Shown: positions 8,046 to 15,655, numbered from the stretch's first letter. The stretch: 17,211 nucleotides of DNA from JBOFDP01 sp051647125 (GCA_051647125.1 JBOFDP010000072.1:1-17211), one strand, 5' to 3'. Program-made: numbers and translations. The notes: generated from the sequence alone by a model not told the origin.

Positions 8046-8743
8046 CTTAAATACCCATGATTGCTAAATACTAAAAACTTAACTGCTATTAAAGTGATGG
8101 ATAGAAATATAAGAATGATTATAAAATATATCATTGTTGTAGATTGTCTATTAATATGCTTTTTTATAAGTATTTTTTCTTTTTTGGAGGAATATTTTTT
8201 TTCTTCAAATTTTGTATTCTTAATATTTAAGGTTAATGGAATAGAAGATATTTTTTTTCCCTTTGAGGGAAGTACTGCTTCTTTTCTTTCTTGATGCTGA
8301 AGGTGAGTAGAGGTTGATTTATTAGCGGGTATAGTAGCATTTTGTTCAGGTCTACTTTCAACTGATATGGGATTAAATACTATTTGTAAATTAGAATCTA
8401 TTTCTACTAAATAGGCATTATTAATTTTTCGTACAGTTAGAAAATGAGGGATAGTGAAAGTATATTTTTTATCGAAATCAGCTATCAAATGGGCTATAAA
8501 ATTTTTATATAATTGTTGAGCTTCAGGATTTAAAATATTAAATTCTTGAGCAATATTATTAAAAAATAGCATATTATTTTTTTTAGTTTTATCAGGAATA
8601 AAAGTATAGTTAAAATAAGAAGGAAAGAGTTTGTGATGTTGTTTATCAAAATATGCAGGAATAATCTTTAAGAAAATTATTCCTAGATCATCTAGTATTA
8701 ATTGTTTATGCTGGATGAAATATGATTTTAGAAATTCTTCCAT
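8030..8743 (-). CDS. Membrane-anchored protein with HU-CCDC81-like N-terminal region
   Basis: 237 residues of unproven function. Residues about 1-65 have the pattern of the first CCDC81-type HU domain seen in many Bacteroidota proteins: a helix, then QHKQLILDDLGIIFLKIIPAYFD, then KLFPSYFNYTFIP and a hydrophilic xNNMLFFNNIAQEF stretch. Residues about 75-125 (QLYKNFIAHLIADF, FTIPHFLTVRKINNAYLVEID) fit the second, shorter domain. A polar, lysine/serine-rich linker (about 130-200) leads to one transmembrane helix at 203-226 and a short tail. Related proteins usually carry a C-terminal SPOR domain that binds denuded peptidoglycan; none is present here. The first part lacks a signal peptide, so the HU-like part should be cytoplasmic. 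It lies 43 bases after prc and is probably co-transcribed with it. The family assignment rests on pattern only. Confidence 0.6.
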   Translation of the reverse strand: MEEFLKSYFIQHKQLILDDLGIIFLKIIPAYFDKQHHKLFPSYFNYTFIPDKTKKNNMLFFNNIAQEFNILNPEAQQLYKNFIAHLIADFDKKYTFTIPHFLTVRKINNAYLVEIDSNLQIVFNPISVESRPEQNATIPANKSTSTHLQHQERKEAVLPSKGKKISSIPLTLNIKNTKFEEKKYSSKKEKILIKKHINRQSTTMIYFIIILIFLSITLIAVKFLVFSNHGYLSSLSK

Positions 8744-8786
8744 AGGTAGTAGCTAACAAAAAATATAAGTAAATGTATAATTTTTA

Positions 8787-10997
8787 TCATTGGGCAGAAA
8801 ATTTATTATCTATCATATCCAACATAATATTAGTAGCTTCCTTAATATAAGGTTCTCTTTTTAAACCATCGTACCAACCTCTTAGAATGTTAGATCTTGT
8901 GGTATCTTGTATTTTTTTTAGTTTTAATTCTTCTGAAGCCATTAATACAATGTTTAAAGTATCATTTTTTTCCAAATTAAGGATAGAATCTAAGCGTTTA
9001 CCTTCGTTCTCTATGTTATCTACATATTGTCTATAATGGTTGATATTAAGAGGGATGGATCTTTCTTTATTTTTTCTTTTTATCCATTTAGCATAACCAT
9101 CAATATGCCCAAAGAGTTCATTTTTTTTCAAAGATTCATTATATTTTTTTTGTATTTTACTATAAGCTGTTTTGGCAGGATTAAAAGTTGTAAATTTTGT
9201 TTTGTGGATAGTATCATAATCTAGAGAAAAAGGAGCATCTTTTTCTCTCCTTTCGGAATAATTATATTGAGAAGGAAGACATATATCTACATGTACCCCT
9301 TTTTTTTGAGTAGAACCTCCCGTAATACGATAAAATTTCTGAATAGTGAGTTTTAAAGACCCTACATCATTAGTTTCATCAAAAAAGGCTGAAATTCCAA
9401 AGGGTCTTTGTACTGTACCTTTTCCGTAAGTATTTGTTCCGATAATTAAGGCTCGGTTAAAATCTTGCATAGCTGCTGCAAAAATTTCTGCTGCTGATGC
9501 ACTTTCTTCATTCACTAAAACTATCATAGGACCTTTAAAAAGTACACTTGTTGGCTTGGTTGCCCATAGTTGACTTTCTCCATTTTTTGAACGTACTTGG
9601 ACTACTGGTCCTTTAGGTACAAAATTCCCTATCATATCTACCACATCCGGTAAAGAACCTCCATAATTACTTCTTAAGTCTATGATAATACCATCCACTT
9701 TTTCATTATTTAAATGACGTACTTGCCTTTCTACATCAGTTGCACATCTACTACCTTCAGAGGTATCATTATAAGAAAAATTAGAATAAAATTCATTAAG
9801 ATAAATATAACCTATTTTTTTTCCTTCTTTTTTTATAATAGCACTACGAGCATAAATAGCATCATTAAGTACTTCATCTCGAATAATCGCTATTTCTTTT
9901 TGTGTACCCTCTTTCTTCTTTATTAATAACCTTACTTTAGTATCTTTAGGACCACGAATAATTTTTACCGCATCTTCCAATTCATATTCTGCAATATCAA
10001 CCAAAGGATCATCATTTTGGCCTACTTTCATAATCAAATCGCCAGCCTCTATTTCTTTGCTTTTCCATGCAGGTCCACCTGATAATACTCGACTTATTTT
10101 TACATATCCTTCGTCTCCATAGGTAAGTTGTGCTGCAATACCATAAAACTTACCACTTATTTCTTCATCAAAAGATCGTTTATCTAAGGGTGATAAATAA
10201 TCAGAGTGAGGATCCATAATATGAGAAATGGTATTTATGTAGGCATTAAATTGTTTGTTAATATCAAACTTCCGTAAACGTTTAAACCTACGGTCAAACA
10301 TTTTTTTTACCTGTGAACGAGCTTCTATTTCTAAGGAATCTAATGGCTTTGGTTTAAAATCTTTTTTGCTCGTATCTTTTATATTTGCTTCTTGTTGTTT
10401 TAATAAAGTAAGGTATCTCTCTAAAACATAATACTTCAAAGATTGATTCCAATCTTTTGCACGTTGCTCTTTGGTTTTTGTAAATTGTTTAGTTTGATAT
10501 TCTAAATTGGAATAGACTTCTTCTTTTTCAAAGTTCATTGGCATGGATAAAATTTCTTTATATAAGGTATCTAATTCCTTGACTCTTTGTTGAAAAATAA
10601 TATTTACTGCTGGCATAAAGTCCATACGATATTTACCTAACATTTCATCATCAAGAGCTTCTTTGAAAATAGGAGTAAGAGCTTCTATATCAGATTGCAA
10701 GAAAATATTTTTTTCAAAATCTAAGTTTTGAAAATATTTATCAAATACTAAACGTGAAAAAGAATCATTGATATTCTTAGGATGATAGTGTCCTTCTTGT
10801 AAGAGAATAGTAATGTAGCGTAGAATTCTATTCCGTAAAACGGTAGAATCTTGAGGTTGAAAATAAGATTTAATTTGTGTATAAGAGGATTTTCCTAATC
10901 CGCTAAAAGAACCATAGGTGGCTAGCAATACAAATAGTATTGCCATTAAAAGTAGAGTTTTTTTCGTCATGAAACAGTTCAAATTTATTTCACTCAT
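8787..10997 (-). CDS. prc: Carboxy-terminal processing protease (S41, Prc/Tsp type)
   Basis: Periplasmic, membrane-anchored serine protease that trims or degrades proteins from their C-terminal ends, used in envelope quality control and peptidoglycan-enzyme turnover. The 736 residues match the large Prc class. Order: N-terminal hydrophobic anchor/signal (about 14-28), a long helical Prc N-terminal domain (about 45-260), a PDZ domain (about 278-360, with FYGIAAQL and GGPAW), then the protease core. The core includes GYIYLNEFY and the Ser/Lys dyad: Ser501 in NEESASAAEIFAAAMQD and Lys526 in TYGKGTVQ, 25 residues apart as in E. coli Tsp. A C-terminal helical region follows (about 600-736). A second in-frame start, Met10 at 10970, gives a cleaner signal (MTKKTLLLMAILFVLL) and a 5' leader of about 39 bases from the -7 element. 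It is a serious alternative. Stop codon TGA. Confidence 0.95.
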   Translation of the reverse strand: MSEINLNCFMTKKTLLLMAILFVLLATYGSFSGLGKSSYTQIKSYFQPQDSTVLRNRILRYITILLQEGHYHPKNINDSFSRLVFDKYFQNLDFEKNIFLQSDIEALTPIFKEALDDEMLGKYRMDFMPAVNIIFQQRVKELDTLYKEILSMPMNFEKEEVYSNLEYQTKQFTKTKEQRAKDWNQSLKYYVLERYLTLLKQQEANIKDTSKKDFKPKPLDSLEIEARSQVKKMFDRRFKRLRKFDINKQFNAYINTISHIMDPHSDYLSPLDKRSFDEEISGKFYGIAAQLTYGDEGYVKISRVLSGGPAWKSKEIEAGDLIMKVGQNDDPLVDIAEYELEDAVKIIRGPKDTKVRLLIKKKEGTQKEIAIIRDEVLNDAIYARSAIIKKEGKKIGYIYLNEFYSNFSYNDTSEGSRCATDVERQVRHLNNEKVDGIIIDLRSNYGGSLPDVVDMIGNFVPKGPVVQVRSKNGESQLWATKPTSVLFKGPMIVLVNEESASAAEIFAAAMQDFNRALIIGTNTYGKGTVQRPFGISAFFDETNDVGSLKLTIQKFYRITGGSTQKKGVHVDICLPSQYNYSERREKDAPFSLDYDTIHKTKFTTFNPAKTAYSKIQKKYNESLKKNELFGHIDGYAKWIKRKNKERSIPLNINHYRQYVDNIENEGKRLDSILNLEKNDTLNIVLMASEELKLKKIQDTTRSNILRGWYDGLKREPYIKEATNIMLDMIDNKFSAQ

Positions 10998-11015
10998 GAG
11001 AGGCTTTAAAACCTA

Positions 11016-11023
11016 CAAAATTA
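11016..11023 (-). promoter_or_regulatory. -7 promoter element for prc
   Basis: Read on the reverse strand the bases are TAATTTTG, an exact TAnnTTTG match 18 bases upstream of the first prc ATG and 45 bases upstream of the second. Start of transcription would fall near 11009. No clear TTTG -33 element is visible at the usual distance. Confidence 0.5.
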
Positions 11024-11099
11024 CAATAAATTTTTGTATAAAAAGAAAAAGCTCTTTACTGACTATAGAAAAGATTGAAATTTTTTGAATAAAAAGATG

Positions 11100-11107
11100 C
11101 ATCTTTG
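11100..11107 (+). promoter_or_regulatory. -7-like promoter element for the tRNA-Ser gene
   Basis: CATCTTTG, followed by CA, is one base off the TAnnTTTG consensus and lies 16 bases before the tRNA 5' end, the right distance for a short leader. A TTG at 11075-11077 is a possible but imperfect -33 element. It forms a back-to-back pair with the prc promoter. Confidence 0.5.
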
Positions 11108-11123
11108 CAAAAATGATAAATCA

Positions 11124-11210
11124 GGAGAGGTGTCCGAGTGGTTGAAGGAGCGCGCCTGGAAAGTGCGTATATCAGCAATGGTATCGCGGGTTCGAATCCC
11201 GCTTTCTCCG
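11124..11210 (+). tRNA. tRNA-Ser (anticodon GGA)
   Basis: An 87-base class II tRNA. Acceptor GGAGAGG (11124-11130) pairs with TTTCTCC (11203-11209), using two G-U pairs at the inner end, and the discriminator base is G11210. The D arm is TCCGAGTGGTTGAAGGA, the anticodon loop CTGGAAA carries GGA at 11158-11160, a long variable arm follows, and the T arm is GCGGGTTCGAATCCCGC. The anticodon reads UCC and UCU serine codons. CCA is not encoded (CAG follows), so it is added after transcription. It lies 25 bases upstream of the ftsE-type gene, which has no separate promoter space. Confidence 0.97.
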
Positions 11211-11235
11211 CAGTTTATTAAAAAAATTACATAAT

Positions 11236-11952
11236 ATGCACTCAGTTAAAATTCAACCTTTTCTACAAGATAATCCTATTTTTTTAAGTAGAATCAATAT
11301 TTTTCAAGAGGAATTATTAATTCTTCAAAATGTAAACTTAGAAATTAACCAAGGGGAGTTTGTTTATTTGGTAGGGAAAACAGGTGCGGGAAAATCAAGC
11401 TTATTGAAACTGTTGTATGGAGAAAATCATATGAGAGATCAAACGGGGAAAGCCTTTGTGTTAGGATATAACTTGCATGCCATAACTTGGAAACAACTTG
11501 CTAAACTTCGTAGACATTTTGGAATAGTGTTTCAAGATTTTCAATTTTTAAATGATCGTAATGTATATGAAAATTTAAAATTTATTTTAACAGTAACAGG
11601 TTGGAATAAAGAAACACAAATTAAGGAAAAAATAGAATATGTATTAAATCTTGTAGGGCTAAAAGCAATATTCTTTTCTAAAATGCCTTACGAACTAAGT
11701 GGAGGTGAAAAACAAAGGGTTGAAATTGCTAGAGCTATACTGAACTCTCCCAGTATATTATTAGCAGATGAACCTACGGGAAACCTGGATCCTGAAACTA
11801 CAGAAGATATTATAAGACTATTGTTTAAAATCTCTCAAGATTATAATACAACAGTAGTGATGTCTACCCATGATTATAATCTTATAAAAAAATATCCTAC
11901 TAGAACAGTACGTATAGAAAATAAAAAATTATTAGATAATATCATTATCTAA
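11236..11952 (+). CDS. ftsE: FtsE-type cell-division ABC ATPase
   Basis: Cytoplasmic ATPase that pairs with membrane protein FtsX to control septal peptidoglycan hydrolases. The 238 residues contain a full ABC cassette: Walker A GKTGAGKSS (47-55), Q-loop FQDF (99-102), signature LSGGE (154-158), Walker B ILLADEP (174-180) and the switch His212 in STHDY. The LSGGEKQRVEIARAI and DEPTGNLD stretches, plus the GEFVYLVGKTGAGKSSLLK opening, match FtsE of Bacteroidota rather than generic LolD-like exporters, though LolD remains an alternative. ftsX is not adjacent: the next gene is rpoD on the other strand. In Bacteroidota ftsE and ftsX are often apart. It starts 25 bases after tRNA-Ser, so it is probably read through from the tRNA promoter. 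Confidence 0.87.
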   Translation: MHSVKIQPFLQDNPIFLSRINIFQEELLILQNVNLEINQGEFVYLVGKTGAGKSSLLKLLYGENHMRDQTGKAFVLGYNLHAITWKQLAKLRRHFGIVFQDFQFLNDRNVYENLKFILTVTGWNKETQIKEKIEYVLNLVGLKAIFFSKMPYELSGGEKQRVEIARAILNSPSILLADEPTGNLDPETTEDIIRLLFKISQDYNTTVVMSTHDYNLIKKYPTRTVRIENKKLLDNIII

Positions 11953-11954
11953 TA
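11930..11954 (-). terminator. Perfect hairpin at the convergent ftsE and rpoD 3' ends
   Basis: TATTAGATAAT (11930-11940) and ATTATCTAATA (11944-11954) form an 11-bp perfect stem with the three-base loop ATC, spanning the ftsE stop codon (11950-11952). Read on the reverse strand the stem is followed by AATTTTTTAT, a U-rich tract, so it fits an intrinsic terminator for the rpoD transcript. Only one stem pair is G-C, so strength is uncertain; on the forward strand there is no T-run, so it would not serve ftsE well. Confidence 0.45.
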
Positions 11955-11979
11955 TAAATCTTATCATATTAAAATTAAT

Positions 11980-12837
11980 CTATAAGTAAGAACGTAAAAT
12001 ATTGCTATATGTACTATTTTTTTGTAAGCGTTTGATGGCTTTTTCTTTAATTTGACGAATACGTTCTTTAGTTAAATCATACTTTTTTCCTACTTCTTCA
12101 ATAGAAGGACCTTTGTCCCCATCTAATCCAAAAAATGCAGTTAGTATTTCGGCTTCTCGGTGACTTATAGATTGGAATACACGTTTTATTTCCTCCCTTA
12201 AAGATTCTTTCATTACCTCTTCATCCGCAGAATCACTACCTTCTAGCAAATCTCCCATTACTACATCTTCTGCTTCATGCAAAGGAGCATCTAAGGAAGT
12301 ATGTTTTATATTGCTCTTGAAGATATTGGTAACTTCAGTTTCTGTCATTTCCAAAATATTTGCTAATTCTTCCGTACTAGGTTCTCGTTCATATTCTTGT
12401 TCAAAAGCCATTAATACTTTATTAGCTTTGTTGTAAGTACCAATTTTGTTTTGAGGCAAACGAACCAATCTTCCTTGTTCTGCCAATGCTTGTAGTATAG
12501 ATTGACGTATCCACCATACTGCATAAGAAATAAATTTAAAACCTTTAGTTTCATCAAATCGTTGTGCTGCTTTTATGAGTCCCAAATTGCCCTCATTAAT
12601 CAAATCACTTAAAGATAATCCTTGATGTTGATATTGTTTTGATACAGAGACTACAAATCTTAAATTTGCTCTCACCAAACGATGTAGAGCATCCTCATCT
12701 CCTATTTTTATTCTTTGCGTTAGTTGGATTTCTTCCTCTGAAGTAACCATTGAGATTTTAGAAATTTCATGTAAGTATTTTTCAATAGCTTTTGAATCTC
12801 TGTTAGTAATTTGGTTAGCAATTTTTAGTTGACGCAT
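11980..12837 (-). CDS. rpoD: Primary RNA polymerase sigma factor (sigma-70, Bacteroidota type)
   Basis: Housekeeping sigma factor that directs RNA polymerase to -7/-33 promoters. The 285 residues make it the short Bacteroidota form: region 1.1 is absent and the protein opens with region 1.2 (about 14-46, AIEKYLHEISKISMVTSEEE). Region 2 (about 52-118) includes the core-binding and -7-binding segments DLINEGNLGLIKAAQRFD and KFISYAVWWIRQSI. Region 3 (about 128-190) includes GTYNKANK and EEYEREPS-type segments. Region 4 (about 215-272) ends in the -33-binding helix-turn-helix GPSIEEVGKKYDLTKERIRQ. The TAnnTTTG elements found in this window fit the promoter type this factor is known to read. The gene has its own -33/-7 promoter at 12867-12898 and the hairpin at 11930-11954 downstream. 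ATG supported by family N-terminus MRQLKI. Confidence 0.97.
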   Translation of the reverse strand: MRQLKIANQITNRDSKAIEKYLHEISKISMVTSEEEIQLTQRIKIGDEDALHRLVRANLRFVVSVSKQYQHQGLSLSDLINEGNLGLIKAAQRFDETKGFKFISYAVWWIRQSILQALAEQGRLVRLPQNKIGTYNKANKVLMAFEQEYEREPSTEELANILEMTETEVTNIFKSNIKHTSLDAPLHEAEDVVMGDLLEGSDSADEEVMKESLREEIKRVFQSISHREAEILTAFFGLDGDKGPSIEEVGKKYDLTKERIRQIKEKAIKRLQKNSTYSNILRSYL

Positions 12838-12866
12838 AAGTTTGAACTTAAAAAGTATAAAACCTC

Positions 12867-12898
12867 CAAATATACCGAAAAATCCTTATAAATCCAAA
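12867..12898 (-). promoter_or_regulatory. -33/-7 promoter for rpoD
   Basis: Read on the reverse strand, TTTG (12895-12898) is followed after 20 bases by TATATTTG (12867-12874), matching both elements of the Bacteroidota TTTG-N19/20-TAnnTTTG promoter. The -7 element ends 29 bases from the rpoD ATG, so the leader is about 23 bases. This is the best-formed promoter in the window and drives the gene for its own sigma factor. Confidence 0.65.
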
Positions 12899-13014
12899 TC
12901 GTTATGGCTTTAAAATAGAGTTTTCTATTAAATTATACTTCAAAATTTAGTAAATATAGTTTAGAACGTATAATATAATGAAAGAGAGATACCACTTTTT
13001 TCGTTCATTTGTAG

Positions 13015-13022
13015 TATATTTG
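13015..13022 (+). promoter_or_regulatory. -7 promoter element for gmk-tatC
   Basis: TATATTTG is an exact TAnnTTTG match 24 bases before the gmk ATG; a start near 13028 would give a leader of about 19 bases. The -33 position (near 12992) has no TTTG. It shares the 209-base divergent region 12838-13046 with the rpoD promoter; nothing else is visible in that region. Confidence 0.6.
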
Positions 13023-13046
13023 CCTCCTTAAATAACGATAATATAG

Positions 13047-13631
13047 ATGTCTTGCTCGGTATTGTCATATCCCATGATCGTAATTGCTGCTCCTTCAGGG
13101 TCTGGAAAATCTACATTAGTGCATTATTTAATGAAACAGTTTTCTTGTCTTGCATTTTCTATATCTGCGACTACTCGAAAAATTCGTACCGGAGAGGTGG
13201 ATGGGAAAAACTATTATTATATTAAACAAGAAGAATTTAAACAAGGTATACAAAAAGATCTTTTCTTAGAATGGGAAATGGTTTATCAAGATATTTTTTA
13301 TGGTACCTTGAATAAAGAAATTGAAAGAATCTTAGAGCAAAGAAAAATTCCTATCTTAGATGTAGATGTTCAAGGTGCTTTACGTATTAAGAAAAAAAAT
13401 TCTTTGGCGTGTACTATATTTATAGAGATACCGTCATTAGAGATTTTAAAACAAAGATTGCTTACACGAAATACAGAGACTGTAGATAAAATAAATATTC
13501 GTATAGAAAAATCAATTTATGAAAGTTCTTTTAAAAATCAATTTAATTATTGTATTATGAATGAAGATTTATCCTTAGCTTGTAAGGGAATAGAATATAT
13601 TGTGGGAGAATATCTGGTATCATATGTTTAA
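13047..13631 (+). CDS. gmk: Guanylate kinase
   Basis: Phosphorylates GMP to GDP with ATP, in purine nucleotide synthesis. The 194 residues are close to the usual 190-207. Features in order: P-loop APSGSGKS (15-22), GMP-binding SATTRKIRTGE (40-50) with GKNYYYI, EWEMVYQDIFYGT (75-87), the LDVDVQGALRIKK strand (104-116) and the lid-type RNTETVDKINIRI (141-153). In this last segment the usual acidic/arginine pattern is slightly altered. A second ATG at 13074 (Met10) sits directly before IVIAAPSGSGKS and would give a typical short N-terminus; the first ATG suits the -7 element spacing better. The end overlaps tatC by 8 bases. Confidence 0.95.
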   Translation: MSCSVLSYPMIVIAAPSGSGKSTLVHYLMKQFSCLAFSISATTRKIRTGEVDGKNYYYIKQEEFKQGIQKDLFLEWEMVYQDIFYGTLNKEIERILEQRKIPILDVDVQGALRIKKKNSLACTIFIEIPSLEILKQRLLTRNTETVDKINIRIEKSIYESSFKNQFNYCIMNEDLSLACKGIEYIVGEYLVSYV

Positions 13632-14469
13632 GGATAAGTTTAAAGATAGTCGTAAAAGTCCTATGTCAATAGTAGATCATTTGGAAGATTTACGAGGCAT
13701 GTTGTTTAAAAGTATAATCGCTATTTTTATAGGAGCAATTATTGTTTTTATATATAAGGATTATATTTTTGACCATTTTTTGATGGCACCGACAGAAAAT
13801 AATTTTATCTCTTATAAGTGGTTTTGTTGGCTGGGGAAAATATTACATATGGAGGAGTATCTTTGTATGACCATAACTACTATAAAACTACAGTCTATTG
13901 AACTAAATGCTTTATTTTTAACAGCTATTAACATGTCTTTAGATGGTGGTATCGTGTTGTCATTTCCTTATATATCATATGAAATTTGGAAATTTATAGT
14001 ACCAGCATTAAGAGTTACGGAAAAAAAATATACCAGGATGGTTATTCTTTGGGTTTCACTATGTTTTTTTACAGGTGCAGCGTTTGGGTATTTTATACTA
14101 GCACCATTTACTTTTAACTTTTTACTTACATTTACTATAGGTACTCATAATATTATACAAGTACAACCAACCTTTAGTAATTATTTTGATAATTTTTTAA
14201 TGGTGGTTTTGGGCACAGGTTTAGCCTTTGAAATGCCAATGGTCGTGTATTTATTAGGAAAATTAGGAATAGTAAATGCTGATTTATTGAAAAAAATAAG
14301 AAAATATGTTATTATCGCATTATTATTTATAGCTGCTATTATTACCCCATCACCTGATTTCGTAAGCCAACTAATAGTTGCTATCCCATTAATTTTATTG
14401 TATGAATTAGGGGTTATTATTGCTACTAAAATAGATAAAAATAGAAAAAAAGTAGTTTATTGGGAATAG
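13624..14469 (+). CDS. tatC: Sec-independent (Tat) translocase subunit TatC
   Basis: Inner-membrane receptor of the twin-arginine translocase, which exports folded, often cofactor-bearing proteins. From the ATG at 13624 it has 281 residues and six hydrophobic segments. Signature features: DHLEDLRG (18-25) in the cytoplasmic N-terminus, the FPYISYEIWKFIVPALR loop (114-130) with its conserved acidic residue, and ITPSPDFVSQ (240-249) before TM5/6. I prefer the 13624 start, which overlaps the gmk stop by 8 bases, over the in-frame ATG at 13600. The upstream option would extend the N-terminus by eight residues (MWENIWYH) of gmk-overlapping sequence without family support. tatA is not in the window. 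Compared with other TatC proteins, the first periplasmic segment (about 50-97) looks long and variable, as in other Bacteroidota. Confidence 0.93.
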   Translation: MFKDKFKDSRKSPMSIVDHLEDLRGMLFKSIIAIFIGAIIVFIYKDYIFDHFLMAPTENNFISYKWFCWLGKILHMEEYLCMTITTIKLQSIELNALFLTAINMSLDGGIVLSFPYISYEIWKFIVPALRVTEKKYTRMVILWVSLCFFTGAAFGYFILAPFTFNFLLTFTIGTHNIIQVQPTFSNYFDNFLMVVLGTGLAFEMPMVVYLLGKLGIVNADLLKKIRKYVIIALLFIAAIITPSPDFVSQLIVAIPLILLYELGVIIATKIDKNRKKVVYWE

Positions 14470-14506
14470 ATTTTATAATTTTTTACAATAAAATGAAAAG
14501 TTATAT

Positions 14507-14514
14507 TATCTTTG
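14507..14514 (+). promoter_or_regulatory. -7 promoter element for the coiled-coil/LRR gene pair
   Basis: TATCTTTG, followed by CG, is an exact TAnnTTTG match in the 85-base gap after tatC. A start near 14520 gives a leader of about 35 bases before the ATG at 14555, like the spacing at gadB. A TTTG -33 element is not seen at the expected distance. Confidence 0.65.
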
Positions 14515-14554
14515 CGAATTAGTGTTATAGAAATAAATTAAAATACTATATTTT

Positions 14555-15655
14555 ATGAATAATAGAAAATTAACTATTGGAAGTCTAGTTGTAGCAATTT
14601 TGCTTTTAGCTTTTTTTACTATTAAAAATGTTAAAGATAACCGTGCAAAAAATTTGGAAATTGCTTTTTTTCAACAAATGAAAATCCAACAAACCGAGCT
14701 TATCCAAAAATTGCAACTTATGGAAGATAGCTTACAACAGTTGCAAGATGTTAATAATGAAAATATTTCAAATTCTTTAAAAGCAAAGAAATTAGAAGCA
14801 GAAATTAAAAAATTAGAAGCATTACAAGAAAAGTCTAAAAATTCAAAAATAAATAATCAAGAAGTCTTAATATTAAAAAAACAAATTAAAGAGCTTACTC
14901 GAAAAGAAAATGCAAATAGTCAATCTTCTCAGGATAAAAAGGAGATTATTAGTTTAAAAAAGCAATTAGCAGAAGTCTCTAAGCAATCTAAAAGCAAAAG
15001 TTTAGAAGGAGACTATGCCATACAAATACAATTATTGAAGAAGCAGTTAAAAGAATGTAAAAAAGGGGGGTCAGGTAGTTCTGGTAAAACAGCTGGAGGG
15101 GGACTTTCTAAGGAAGAGGCTTATAAGAAAAGGATTGCTGATTTAGAAGGAGAATTAGCACAGTACACACAAGCGTTGAGTTCTAGAGCTAAAGAGAATT
15201 CCGATAACATTAAAATGGTAGCTCAGAATATTCAGGGTACAGGTTTATATGTAGATAAAAAATCTAATACAGAAAAAAGTACAATGTTTGTTGCTAAAAT
15301 GCGAACATTTAAAGTTTCCTTTACTTTAATCTCTGTAGAACCTATGGAAGGAGATATTACGTTAGTGGTAAGGCTTTGTAACATAGCAACAAATGAGGTA
15401 TTAAAGATACCTGGCGTTCCTTATGTAGAGATTCTTAAGGGTGAAGATGAAAATTTTTTAGGTACGTATGCACAGATAGTAAACGCAAAAGGACAAAAGA
15501 AAATCTATGTTCAACAAATATTTGATGCTTATTCTGAGTTTCAAAAACTGAATAAAAATGCTATGTATATGATTGAAATATATACGCGAAAAGGTCATTT
15601 ACTAGGTACTCAAAAGATTAAGATTATGGCCGGAGAAACAGTAACCACTTTTTAG
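14555..15655 (+). CDS. Membrane-anchored coiled-coil protein of unknown function
   Basis: I do not recognise a family for this 366-residue protein. It opens with a short basic stretch (MNNRK) and a single transmembrane helix (about 7-24), so most of it should lie in the periplasm as a type II-like anchor. Residues about 35-170 are a long, Lys/Glu/Gln-rich heptad-type region with repeated LKKQ, EIKKLEAL and LLKKQLKE segments, strongly suggesting coiled coil. A flexible Gly/Ser linker (GGSGSSGKTAGGG, 171-183) separates it from a second short helix (about 186-215). The C-terminal 140 residues look like a compact beta-rich domain (FKVSFTLISVEP, DITLVVRLCN, VPYVEIL, MYMIEIYTRKG). The gene has its own -7 element and is 30 bases from the LRR gene, so the two are likely co-transcribed and could act together at the envelope (inference). 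Confidence 0.75.
   Translation: MNNRKLTIGSLVVAILLLAFFTIKNVKDNRAKNLEIAFFQQMKIQQTELIQKLQLMEDSLQQLQDVNNENISNSLKAKKLEAEIKKLEALQEKSKNSKINNQEVLILKKQIKELTRKENANSQSSQDKKEIISLKKQLAEVSKQSKSKSLEGDYAIQIQLLKKQLKECKKGGSGSSGKTAGGGLSKEEAYKKRIADLEGELAQYTQALSSRAKENSDNIKMVAQNIQGTGLYVDKKSNTEKSTMFVAKMRTFKVSFTLISVEPMEGDITLVVRLCNIATNEVLKIPGVPYVEILKGEDENFLGTYAQIVNAKGQKKIYVQQIFDAYSEFQKLNKNAMYMIEIYTRKGHLLGTQKIKIMAGETVTTF

Noticed and set aside
8061..8294. 77-codon forward frame opposite the HU-like gene
   Set aside because: The reverse frame has a coherent N-terminal domain pattern, linker and transmembrane helix and sits in a prc operon; the forward frame is phenylalanine-rich antisense noise.
11236..11952. LolD-type lipoprotein exporter ATPase instead of FtsE
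   Set aside because: The cassette sequences overlap between these families, but the N-terminal GEFVYLVGKTGAGKSSLLK form is FtsE-like and no LolC/E permease gene is adjacent. Kept only as an alternative.
14472..14497. ATTTTAT/ATAAAAT inverted repeat after tatC as a terminator
   Set aside because: All pairs are A-T with an 11-base loop; expected by chance in this composition and lying just upstream of the next promoter.
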